From the NCBI GenBank assembly GCA_003648395.1, contig QMPB01000108.1, positions 1-10,227 on the forward strand: a DNA stretch of 10,227 nt, read 5' to 3'. The position numbers and the translations under genes were made by a program. Shown here in pieces: positions 1 to 6,932 of the stretch. A model generated the notes under the pieces. It ran no database searches, was not told where the DNA came from, and saw only the letters and a program-made list of their open reading frames with translations. Numbering within the stretch: position 1 is the stretch's first letter; every line of letters begins with the position of its first letter. The stretch comes from Bacteroidota bacterium. GTDB taxonomy: Bacteria; Bacteroidota; Bacteroidia; Bacteroidales; UBA1556.

Positions 1-1072
1 TGGTGATTTTAGTAAATTATTAAACCTTACCGATAAGTATTCAAGAATGGATGTGCGTACAAATGCAGATACCGGCCATGATAGTATAGTAGCACGCGAT
101 TTTGGTGCTAAAGGAATTGGTTTGTGTCGTACTGAGCATATGTTTTTTGAGGGAGAGAAAATTATTGCAATGCGTGAGATGATTCTTGCTAATAATAGAG
201 AAGGTAGGATAGAAGCTCTTGATAAATTATTAGAAATTCAGCAGAGCGATTTTGAAGAAATATTTGAGGCCATGGAAGGTCTTCCTGTAACAGTAAGGTT
301 ATTGGATCCTCCATTGAACGAATTTGTGCCTCATAATACTCGTGGACAGCAAGAAATGGCTGATGCAATGGAGGTTTCCTTGGAAACTATTCGGAAAAAA
401 GTGGAAGAACTTGAAGAGGTAAATCCTATGCTTGGTCATCGTGGTTGTAGATTAGGAAATACATATCCTGAAATTACAGTTATGCAAACAAGGGCTATAA
501 TGGGAGCTGTAATTGCTCTTAAGAAACGTGGTGTTGTTGCCAAACCTGAAATAATGATTCCGCTAACAGGTACTTATGCCGAAATGAAAATGCAGGAAGA
601 TATTGTTAGAGACACTATTGCAAAGGTGTTTGAGGAAACAGAAGATAGTATTGAATATATGGTTGGTACTATGATTGAAATTCCTAGAGCAGCGCTTATG
701 GCTGATACTATTGCTGATTCAGCAGAGTTTTTCTCTTTTGGAACAAACGACCTTACTCAGATGACTTTTGGTTATTCTCGTGATGATGCGGGTAAGTTCT
801 TGCCAATATATTTGGATAAAGGTATTCTTAAGGATGATCCTTTTGCAGTTCTAGATCAAGATGGAGTAGGCCAATTAATAAAAATGGCTGTGGAGAAAGG
901 TAGAAAAGCTAGACCAGATATTAAATTAGGAATCTGTGGTGAGCATGGTGGAGAACCAAGTTCAATAGATTTCTGTCATAGAGTAGGATTAGACTATGTT
1001 TCCTGTTCTCCGTATAGAGTGCCAATTGCTAGACTGGCAGCAGCTCAGGCTTCAATACGAGAAATGAAATAG
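1..1072 (+). CDS. ppdK: Pyruvate, phosphate dikinase, C-terminal part (5' end outside window)
   Basis: Catalyses reversible interconversion of pyruvate, ATP and phosphate with PEP, AMP and pyrophosphate in the cytoplasm. The reading frame is open from base 2, upstream of the first ATG at 47, giving 356 residues before TAG; full family members are about 870-900 residues, so this is the PEP/pyruvate-binding TIM barrel plus the end of the linker. Visible signatures, numbered from the Met at 47: [12 protein letters not shown] (R28), LLDPPLNEF following R84, GHRGCRLG, the metal ligands E211 (MIEIPR) and D235 (GTNDLTQ), and the catalytic Cys C297 in [12 protein letters not shown], 44 residues from the C-terminus. 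Their spacing fits the Clostridium symbiosum enzyme: 56 residues between the two arginines, 24 from Glu to Asp, 62 from Asp to Cys. The N-terminal ATP-grasp and phosphohistidine domains lie outside the window. The gene looks intact and is followed 21 bp later by a terminator. Confidence 0.96.
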   Translation, partial: GDFSKLLNLTDKYSRMDVRTNADTGHDSIVARDFGAKGIGLCRTEHMFFEGEKIIAMREMILANNREGRIEALDKLLEIQQSDFEEIFEAMEGLPVTVRLLDPPLNEFVPHNTRGQQEMADAMEVSLETIRKKVEELEEVNPMLGHRGCRLGNTYPEITVMQTRAIMGAVIALKKRGVVAKPEIMIPLTGTYAEMKMQEDIVRDTIAKVFEETEDSIEYMVGTMIEIPRAALMADTIADSAEFFSFGTNDLTQMTFGYSRDDAGKFLPIYLDKGILKDDPFAVLDQDGVGQLIKMAVEKGRKARPDIKLGICGEHGGEPSSIDFCHRVGLDYVSCSPYRVPIARLAAAQASIREMK

Positions 1073-1093
1073 TAAATAGATATTTGTAAATAC

Positions 1094-1131
1094 AAAAGTC
1101 GCAATTGAAATTAATTCAGTTGCGACTTTTT
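1094..1131 (+). terminator. Intrinsic terminator after ppdK
   Basis: An inverted repeat with left arm AAAAGTCGCAATTGAA (1094-1109) and right arm TTCAGTTGCGACTTTT (1115-1130) forms a 16-bp stem with one G-U pair and a 5-nt loop. It ends in a run of T, 21 bp after the ppdK stop. The A-rich 5' arm could also make it work for minus-strand transcripts, so it may separate ppdK from the convergent block to its right. Confidence 0.88.
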
Positions 1132-1262
1132 AGTTTATAAGTTTAATAGTTTGGAAGTTTAGAGGTTTAAAAGTTTAGAGGTTTGGAAGTTTAGAAGTTA
1201 AAATATCGTAGTACGAAACCTCATAACCTGAAACCTCAAAACTTGAAACTTCAAAACTTAAA
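1132..1262. repeat. Octamer-array repeat with palindromic core, copy 1
   Basis: The left half is a run of degenerate 8-mers of the form GTTTRRRR (GTTTAGAG, GTTTAAAA, GTTTGGAA and so on). The right half is the same kind of unit in inverted orientation (AAACCTCA, AAACTTGA and so on). The switch point is an 11-bp perfect palindrome TCGTAGTACGA at 1206-1216. A 32-bp segment over the core (1190-1221) matches copy 2 (4605-4636) at 31 of 32 positions, and both copies have the same orientation. The array ends a few bases from the stop codon of the minus-strand fragment at 1267, just as copy 2 ends at the mlaD stop. Function unknown: it could be a repetitive extragenic element or a boundary scar. No spacers and no ORF are visible. 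Confidence 0.75.
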
Positions 1263-1266
1263 AAAA

Positions 1267-1566
1267 TCAATTATATAGCTTATCCGAAAAAGTTCTACCA
1301 ATATGCTCCGCCCAAGATTCAGTAATGGCAATTCTGCCTGCTTCCCAGCTACTTGGATTTCCGTGTGGGTGTCCATCTTGTTCAAATGCATTAATCTGTG
1401 CGGCAATTACAGCCATCCAATAGCTATTGTCAACAACAGTATAATGCGATGCATGCGATATCTCGTGGTTTACTAAGTGCTTTAGTCGGTCTGATTTGTC
1501 AAAATCAATACTTATCATTAGGTCGGGTATAACACTATTTAGTTTTTTATTAGTATATATGCTCAT
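1267..1566 (-). pseudogene. Truncated second copy of the zinc-peptidase catalytic core (99 codons)
   Basis: This open frame encodes only the middle of the large peptidase lipoprotein at 2318-4388. Its residues 12-89 match that protein's residues VIPDLMISI to AEHIG almost exactly, and it keeps the HEISH motif (H34, E35, H38) and the ESWAE motif (E83). The first 11 residues (MSIYTNKKLNS) and the last 10 diverge, although the tail (RTFSDKLYN against MSFTHKSYP) still looks distantly related. It has no signal peptide, lacks about 400 upstream residues (about 500 of the full precursor) and about 110 downstream, and starts behind a probable terminator. It is more likely a duplication remnant or silent donor than a working gene. 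A small cytoplasmic protein cannot be excluded, as the frame is unbroken. Confidence 0.7.
1298..1535. repeat. 238-bp duplicated block, copy A (inside the truncated fragment)
   Basis: Aligns without gaps to 2670-2907 at a constant offset of 1372 bp, with 10 mismatches by my count (about 96% identity). Bases 1361-1475 (115 bp) are identical, silent codon positions included, and five of the ten differences lie within bases 1318-1327. Just outside on the left (1270-1297) identity drops to about 13 of 28, so the edge is sharp. This pattern suggests recent duplication or gene conversion rather than slow divergence. Confidence 0.88.
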
Positions 1567-1587
1567 AATTCAATGAAAAATTATAGA

Positions 1588-1620
1588 AACTCCCAAAAGT
1601 TAATTATTCTTCTGGGAGTT
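1588..1620 (-). terminator. Probable terminator after the 227-aa lipoprotein gene
   Basis: Arms AACTCCCA (1588-1595) and TGGGAGTT (1613-1620) pair perfectly. After one mismatch, three more pairs extend the stem and leave a 9-nt loop. Read on the minus strand, the hairpin starts 11 bases after the lipoprotein stop codon and is followed by a T-rich stretch (TCTATAATTTTT). It would separate the lipoprotein operon from the truncated fragment downstream. Confidence 0.65.
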
Positions 1621-1630
1621 CTAGGTTCTG

Positions 1631-2314
1631 TTATTCTATTACTTTAAAACAATATCCACCATTGTCTAGGTATTTCTCTTTATTATTATTCCATGTTTTG
1701 TAATATTTGTTTTTTGCTTCATTCATTAGATAAAAATTATTGTCATTTCTCCCATTCAAATAAACCTTGGCATCAACGTCTGTTTTATCACATTGTTGGC
1801 TAAAAGTTTGATTACCTCCTCTGTAATTAATGTCTGACCATTGTGAGAAGAAAAAATGACCCGTTTTTTTAGGGATAAGTTTGTATTCTAATGAGTATGT
1901 GTTGTTCTCAAAATTATATTGGCAATTTAAAACACTAGCACCATCCGAGTAATGAAAAATTTTATACCAATAACTACTGTCAATTAATAAGTCGAAGTGT
2001 TCTATATAAAGGAAATCTACAATGCTAGTATCCATATCAAAGATTGAAGTTTTAAGATAAAATTTGAAATCATCAAGCTGATATTTAGTATCTGTCTTTC
2101 GTTCGTATATTGGGTTTTCAATTGAAGAAGAAATAGTTATTGTATCTCCAATATGAAATACTTCGCTAGAAGGGGATAACTCAAATGGTAATACAAATTC
2201 GTAAGTTCCATATTTGGGACCACAATCATCATCTTTAATACAAGAATTAGTAGATAGAATAATTGTAAATGCTATTAAGAAAAGAAAGCGAGTGTTCATC
2301 ATCTCTTTTTTCAT
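1631..2314 (-). CDS. Putative surface-exposed lipoprotein of unknown function
   Basis: A 227-residue protein I do not recognise. A short basic N-terminus and a hydrophobic stretch (FLFLIAFTIIL, residues 10-20) lead to a loose lipobox TNSC with the acylated cysteine at C25. IKDDD follows directly, matching the Bacteroidota K-(D/E)2 signal for moving lipoproteins to the outer face of the outer membrane. The rest is rich in aromatic and beta-prone residues, with HIGDTITISSSI near residue 55 and scattered cysteines, which suggests a beta-sandwich. The start lies 3 bp after the peptidase stop codon, so the two are probably co-transcribed and translationally coupled; the Met codons at residues 5 and 6 are alternative starts. 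A hairpin terminator follows the stop. Its role (accessory, partner or substrate-binding subunit of the peptidase) is inference from position only. Confidence 0.85.
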   Translation of the reverse strand: MKKEMMNTRFLFLIAFTIILSTNSCIKDDDCGPKYGTYEFVLPFELSPSSEVFHIGDTITISSSIENPIYERKTDTKYQLDDFKFYLKTSIFDMDTSIVDFLYIEHFDLLIDSSYWYKIFHYSDGASVLNCQYNFENNTYSLEYKLIPKKTGHFFFSQWSDINYRGGNQTFSQQCDKTDVDAKVYLNGRNDNNFYLMNEAKNKYYKTWNNNKEKYLDNGGYCFKVIE

Positions 2315-2317
2315 AGC

Positions 2318-4388
2318 TTAATAACTGTTAAATAAATCATTTACCTCGGAACTAGTATTAGAAGTACTATTAAGATAGTCATTAATTAGTAATTGCTTAA
2401 AATCATTAATATTTGTGATATTAACATTTAGGCAGTTATACATTTGTTGATTTGAGAAACCACTTACATTGTCTATTACCGTTGTTGATCCGCTATTATG
2501 CTCATTTATAGATAAAGGTTCTACTCCATTATCAATTAAATCAAGATATACACCAATTGGAATATGGTTATCAAATTCATTCCATGTTTCTTCTAATTGT
2601 CTAAGATATGTTATATTACCAATAGATGTGTTTCCGCTAAGTGGATAGCTTTTATGAGTAAAGCTCATGCCAATATGCTCCGCCCAAGACTCACAAAGTG
2701 CAATTCTGCCAGCTTCCCAGCTACTTGGATTACCGTGTGGGTGTCCATCTTGTTCAAATGCATTAATCTGTGCGGCAATTACAGCCATCCAATAGCTATT
2801 GTCAACAACAGTATAATGCGATGCATGCGATATCTCGTGGTTTACTAGGTGTTTTAGTCGGTCTGATTTGTCAAAATCAATACTTATCATTAGGTCGGGG
2901 ATAACATTATGTAAGGCAACTAATGCCACTAGATTAAAAGGTGCTGCTATATAGCTTGCAGAGCTTGCTCCTCCCTGTGTGATTGCAAATGCTGTGTTTG
3001 CAGCTCCTAATTGACTAGCCATTATAGAAAATCCAGTTTGTTCTCCACTTGCCCATGCATATATGTCTAAATTGCTTGGAGGAGGGTTTATACCTTCTTG
3101 TATGGCATAGTTGTAATATTCATTTATTGCATTATTTATGGTGGCACCACCCCACATCATATGAGTGTGTGAACCTTCTGTTTGCCAACTATGTATATTT
3201 GTAATCATATTGCTATAGTTCTGATGTGTTGCAAAGCCAACGTATTTTTCTACTGGATAAAAATAAGAAAATAGATTATTCCATCCATTTATCTTACCTC
3301 TAATAGAACATCTATCACCTTCGTACTCTATAAATATCCATATTCTACCCCAAAACTCTTTTTCAAACTTAAAACAACCATTGTTAAGAGTTTGAACAGA
3401 GAAAGATTTAAACCAATTACCTTTTATTCTTACTTTTACTCCTCCTACTCCTTTATAAGTGTCGGTGTTGCTAGCATTGGAAAGCTGAGTGTCAAAAACT
3501 CTTACATTGCCATAAGGTTTTCTGACACTTCCTGTGGGCGAGCATCCTACTTCTGATGCCCCTGAGCAATCACAATAAGCTTCAATAACAACTTGATTGT
3601 TACCGTTTTCGGTAACTATAACCATTCGATATTCTAATACGCAAGGAGGGTTGCAATCAATCTCGTCATTGTTGCCCATAACATACTCTATATTTATATC
3701 TCCAATTTCTTCTAATGAATACCCTGTAAGATTACTAATATCACTAATGTTTCCTGTTAGTCGGTATGCTTCGGCTAATAATAACGGATTTGATTCGTCT
3801 AAATATAAGTCACTAATTACTGTGTGTTGTACACTTGGCACCTCATCACCTACTGGTATTACAGCGTAAAATGTTGGGAATCCATTTTCAATGGGCTCTT
3901 GATAATAATCGCCCATTTCAATCATTTCATATTGTAGGTCGTAGTCGTATAAATGAATATCTGATGCTAACAGTAGTTTTGCCTCTTCGTTTGAATTGGG
4001 AGTAAACATAATGTATTTATCAGTAGCCTGCATAGTGCTGTAATTTGTGCCATATAGATTATTGTGAGCATGCGCCATAATAGTAGTTGTATATGGATTT
4101 TGCCTCTTTTCTCCTAATACAGTCCTTATGCCAGACTCTGTTCTTGCATTAGGATTGCTATTCTCTCTTATATCGAATACAATTTCATCATGTATTTGGG
4201 AGTTTGTATTGCATATTGCCTTTTTTTCTTCATCTTTTGTACACGAATACAGTAAGGTTGTTAAAATAATTAATGAGATAAAAGAGAGACTTAATAAATT
4301 AAATTGATTAGAAAATAACTTCTTTAAACCATTTACTAGATAAGTTTGTTTGTTTGTTTGTTTGTTTGTTTGTTTGTTTGTTTGTCAT
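2318..4388 (-). CDS. Putative phase-variable surface lipoprotein with zinc-metallopeptidase motif (frame OFF at 10 repeats)
   Basis: An uninterrupted frame of 586 codons runs from ATG 4078, but the same frame stays open upstream to about 4384. That upstream part encodes a hydrophobic segment (LSLSFISLIILTTLL), lipobox LLYSC (Cys at 4243-4241) and the export signal TKDEEKK. It has no ATG, GTG or TTG start. The only credible start, ATG 4388-4386, is separated from it by ten CAAA units and is off by one base; as read it yields 26 codons and stops at 4310-4308. With nine repeats the precursor would be 688 residues with C48 acylated. Numbered from the internal Met at 4078: a cysteine-rich stretch at 142-179, a carboxypeptidase-regulatory-like beta domain at about 187-262, and a peptidase-like region at about 300-480 with HEISH (H414, E415, H418) and ESWAE (E463), a plausible third zinc ligand. 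The family is unnamed to me and the substrate unknown. A start at 4078 would give an unexported protein. Confidence 0.85.
2670..2907. repeat. 238-bp duplicated block, copy B (catalytic core of the full-length peptidase)
   Basis: Partner of 1298-1535 with ten mismatches and no gaps. It encodes residues of about 391-470 (numbered from the Met at 4078), including HEISH and ESWAE. The duplicated part is therefore exactly the putative zinc site, which makes exchange between the copies able to alter or repair the active centre. Confidence 0.88.
4344..4385. repeat. Tetranucleotide microsatellite (GTTT)10 plus GT, in the 5' end of the peptidase gene
   Basis: Ten perfect tandem GTTT units fill 4344-4383, and a further GT at 4384-4385 keeps the period. 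On the coding (minus) strand this is a CAAA tract beginning two bases after the ATG at 4388-4386, so it encodes a Thr-Asn-Lys-Gln repeat. Four-base units change the reading frame with each gain or loss. Ten units put the ATG out of frame with the lipoprotein; nine or twelve would put it in frame. Confidence 0.97.
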
Positions 4389-4581
4389 TTTTATTATTTT
4401 TTTGTGATCATTAAATATCTACAAAATGAGCTTTTATAAATACGAACATCAAAGGTAGGTAAAATAATAGGTTGTATTTTTTTTAATTGAATATTGAATT
4501 AAAATTAGTTTGAAGGTTTATCCAAAATTGTCAACGGTGTTCAATTGGGCTGGGTTTCCTTTAGGAATGAGGCTATGCAGG
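4389..4581. other. Upstream region of the phase-variable gene, no gene found
   Basis: This non-coding stretch lies between the start of the peptidase gene and repeat copy 2. Its left part is very AT-rich, ends in an A-rich leader on the minus strand just before the ATG, and contains one promoter-like box. Its right part (from about 4531) is clearly richer in G and C than its surroundings and leads into a run of seven G at 4580-4586. I see no ORF, tRNA or convincing hairpin there. Confidence 0.6.
4450..4457 (-). promoter_or_regulatory. Possible Bacteroidota -7 box for the peptidase-lipoprotein operon
   Basis: The minus strand reads TACCTTTG, an exact match to the Bacteroidota -7 consensus TAnnTTTG. 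It lies about 60 bases upstream of the ATG at 4388 and would give a leader of roughly 55 bases. No TTTG is visible at the -33 position, so the assignment rests on one 8-bp match. Confidence 0.35.
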
Positions 4582-4764
4582 GGGGGAGTTTGGAGGTTTG
4601 GAGGTTTAGAAGTTAGAATATCGTAGTACGAAACCTTGAAACCTCAAAACCTGAAACTTCATAACCTGAAACCTCATAACCTAAAACTTCTAAACCTAAA
4701 ACTTCTAAACCTGAAACTTCATAACCTGAAACCTCAAAACCTCAAACCTCAAACCTAAATAAAC
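4582..4764. repeat. Octamer-array repeat with palindromic core, copy 2
   Basis: Same design as copy 1 (1132-1262), in the same orientation. A short left arm of about three and a half units of the GTTTGGAG type leads to the core TCGTAGTACGA at 4621-4631. A long right arm of about sixteen AAACCTGA-like units follows, ending immediately at the mlaD stop codon. The right arm is longer than in copy 1, as expected for arrays that expand and contract. On the minus strand it would lie in the 3' untranslated region of mlaD, where the opposed arms could fold and help end the transcript; that role is inference. Confidence 0.78.
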
Positions 4765-5766
4765 CTATTTCTTTTCCTCCACATCCTCAGGATTTACATA
4801 TTCATCTTTATTCTTTCCGCCAAATACCGATACTTGTACATATCGTTTAGGATTAAGCTTTATATCTTCAAGTAGTAAGTGTAGTTCTCTTGTGGCAGCT
4901 TCTAATTCAATATATAGAGTGTCGTTATTAACTAATTTCCCCATTGAGCCTTCGCCATTATTAATCTTATCAGCTATTTCGCTAAAATTAACCATTGCAT
5001 GATCTACCTTATCGAAAGTAGATTTTATATCTAATTTGACAAGCGAATCGCTTAAATTAGAGAAATTATTAATAACATTATTTATCTTTTTATTATTAGA
5101 ATTCAAATTTGATGAAATACTCTCAAGATTTGATAGAGTATTAGCAATATGATTTGTTTCTCCAGAAATTAAATTATCAAGATTCTTAGTAGAATTCTCC
5201 AAATTGATAATAGTGGTTTTTATTCTACGGAATGTTTCGGCAAGGCCATCAACAGTTTCTTCGTTGAAAACCATTTTAAAAGAAACCATTATAGCTTCAA
5301 TGGAAGCCATCATATCTTCAGCTTTAGCTTTTAGAGGCGCTACTTGCATCGATACTTCTTCCTGTATAGTTGTAGCCATTGCTGTCTTTAAAGTGTCGCC
5401 AGATTTTGCATTTGTTTTGGATGGCATTAATTGTAAATCAATTTTATTAACTCCCAAAAAATCGCTTCTAATTATTGCAATAGTATTTGAAGGTATAGCA
5501 ATATCATTAGTAAGTTTTATGCGAACTAAAACGCGAGCATTGCTATCATTTTCTATAAAATTTATTTTAGAAACTTTACCTATTTTAAGCCCATTAACGC
5601 TTACAGGATTTGACACATTAAGTCCAGCAACTCTATCGTATATAAGCACGAGTTCCCTTTCCTTCGTAAAAATGTCGTTTCCCTTTAAGAATGAAAAACC
5701 CCAATATGCAGCAAAAAGTGTAATTGTTGCAACTATTCCTATAATAAATTCTTTTCTTATCTTCAT
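4765..5766 (-). CDS. mlaD: MlaD-family (MCE domain) lipid-transport substrate-binding protein
   Basis: A 333-residue protein with one N-terminal membrane anchor (FIIGIVATITLFAAYWGF, about residues 7-24), then an MCE domain at about 37-115 with the typical stretch from YDRVAGLNVSNPVSVNGLKI to SDFLGVNKIDLQL, then a long helical region at about 140-310 rich in Asn, Leu and Ser that probably forms a coiled coil or tube. Family members are anchored in the inner membrane, form hexamers and carry lipids between the membranes together with an MlaE-type permease and MlaF-type ATPase. Neither partner is in this window. The gene lies 44 bp after the amidase stop on the same strand and is probably co-transcribed with it. 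The C-terminus is charged (NPEDVEEKK). Whether it serves phospholipid retrieval or another lipid pathway cannot be told from sequence. Confidence 0.9.
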   Translation of the reverse strand: MKIRKEFIIGIVATITLFAAYWGFSFLKGNDIFTKERELVLIYDRVAGLNVSNPVSVNGLKIGKVSKINFIENDSNARVLVRIKLTNDIAIPSNTIAIIRSDFLGVNKIDLQLMPSKTNAKSGDTLKTAMATTIQEEVSMQVAPLKAKAEDMMASIEAIMVSFKMVFNEETVDGLAETFRRIKTTIINLENSTKNLDNLISGETNHIANTLSNLESISSNLNSNNKKINNVINNFSNLSDSLVKLDIKSTFDKVDHAMVNFSEIADKINNGEGSMGKLVNNDTLYIELEAATRELHLLLEDIKLNPKRYVQVSVFGGKNKDEYVNPEDVEEKK

Positions 5767-5810
5767 ATGTTTTGCAAATTTAAGGATATTATAAAGACGG
5801 AATATCGATA

Positions 5811-6932
5811 TTATTTATTTAGTTCGTTAATTTTAGTCTCACACTCCTTGCGCGAGACTCTCTTATCATTTATAAACGATACGATAAAAGCATCGCTATA
5901 CGATTTTGTAATATTCTTCAAAGCTTTCTTAGCTTTACTGAAACTGCTAAATTTACCACTTACATATTTGTAGGAACCATTTTGTGAGTAATGCCATACG
6001 TTTTCTATGTTTTTAAAATCACTTGCTTTCTTAATGCTTGTAGAAGTAGTAAATTGAACGCCAAAATACGCAGATTCATTTTTTTTATTATCCACTTTGG
6101 TAGTATCAGCAACGTTATTGGTATTCTCTTCAATAATTGTATTGCTAATTTCCTTACCTTTTTCCATAGAGTTTTTATAATCTCTAAATGCTCTATATAT
6201 AGCTGAGGCTAAGTAGTCTTGACCTTGTTCTGATAAAAGGAACTTTTCTTCTTCAGCATTCGAAATGAATCCTAACTCCACAAGAATACTTGGCATTGTA
6301 CTATAAACAAGCACTAAAAATCCAGCTTCTTTAACGCCTCTGTCTACTCTATGCATTCGGTCTCTAAATTGATTTTGAACACTCTGGGCAAGTAGCATGC
6401 TTTGACCTCTATAAGAATTCTGAAGCATTTCAAACATAATATATGACTCTGTAGAATTTGGGTCAAAATTATTATAATTTTTGCTGTAGTCAGCTTCCAA
6501 AAGTATGGCAGCGTTCTCTTTTTTGGCAACGGCTAAGTTTTTTTCACTTCTAGAGGTTCCAATAATCCAAGTTTCTGTTCCTTTTGCTTTAGTGCTTGAT
6601 GATGCATTACAGTGTATAGAAATAAGTACATCGGCTTTTGACTTATTAGCAATATCTGCTCTTTTATGCAATTCTACAAAAACATCCTTATCTCTTGTGT
6701 ATATAATATCTACTCCTTTTATATTATCATTAATAAGTTTGCCAACTTTAAGGGCTACAGATAGTGCAATAGTTTTCTCTTTAGAATGTTTACCTACAGC
6801 GCCGGAGTCTTTGCCGCCGTGTCCTGCATCAATAACTACTTTGTCAATATTGTATGCGTCTTGAGCAATAGAGCTATATGCACTATTAAGTAAAAGTGTT
6901 AGAATTAATAATGTATATTTATAAATATGCAT
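5811..6932 (-). CDS. N-acetylmuramoyl-L-alanine amidase (Amidase_3, AmiC type) with C-terminal SPOR-like domain
   Basis: Cleaves the amide bond between N-acetylmuramic acid and the stem peptide of peptidoglycan in the periplasm, usually for daughter-cell separation and wall turnover. The 373-residue protein starts with a signal peptide (LLILTLLLNSAYSSIAQ, cleavage near residue 23). The zinc-dependent Amidase_3 domain spans about 31-255 and shows the expected metal and catalytic residues: H38 in DAGHGGKDSGA, E52 in KEKTIAL, H107 in SIHCNA and E219 in ILVELGFISN. A polar linker (about 256-285) leads to a C-terminal segment (about 288-360) of SPOR-like character, a fold that binds glycan strands lacking stem peptides at division sites. 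The stop lies 44 bp before mlaD on the same strand. The start is divergent from lptD across 205 bp. Confidence 0.95.
   Translation of the reverse strand: MHIYKYTLLILTLLLNSAYSSIAQDAYNIDKVVIDAGHGGKDSGAVGKHSKEKTIALSVALKVGKLINDNIKGVDIIYTRDKDVFVELHKRADIANKSKADVLISIHCNASSSTKAKGTETWIIGTSRSEKNLAVAKKENAAILLEADYSKNYNNFDPNSTESYIMFEMLQNSYRGQSMLLAQSVQNQFRDRMHRVDRGVKEAGFLVLVYSTMPSILVELGFISNAEEEKFLLSEQGQDYLASAIYRAFRDYKNSMEKGKEISNTIIEENTNNVADTTKVDNKKNESAYFGVQFTTSTSIKKASDFKNIENVWHYSQNGSYKYVSGKFSSFSKAKKALKNITKSYSDAFIVSFINDKRVSRKECETKINELNK

Noticed and set aside
1206..1216. TCGTAGTACGA as a transcription-terminating hairpin
   Set aside because: The two 5-bp arms leave a one-base loop, which cannot fold tightly; a protein-binding site or recombination core is more plausible.
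2597..2848. Plus-strand ORF of 83 codons
   Set aside because: It lies wholly inside the peptidase coding sequence on the opposite strand and has no recognisable domain; it is open only because of the coding bias of the true gene.
4580..4586. Run of seven G as a second phase-variation tract
   Set aside because: It is short, non-coding and nearly 200 bases upstream of the start codon, beyond the likely promoter, so length change has no obvious effect.
4621..4760. Regularly spaced AAACCT units as a CRISPR array
   Set aside because: The unit is only about 8 bp, degenerate and directly contiguous; there are no unique spacers and no cas genes nearby.
5204..5794. Plus-strand ORF of 196 codons opposite mlaD
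   Set aside because: Antisense to a clear MCE-family gene, with no family resemblance; a shadow frame. The same holds for the plus-strand frames at 5767-5973, 5991-6206 and 6505-6864 opposite the amidase.
5801..5812. Perfect 12-bp palindrome AATATCGATATT at the amidase stop codon
   Set aside because: Too short and AT-rich to be a stable hairpin, lacks a T tract, and such palindromes are expected by chance in AT-rich DNA.
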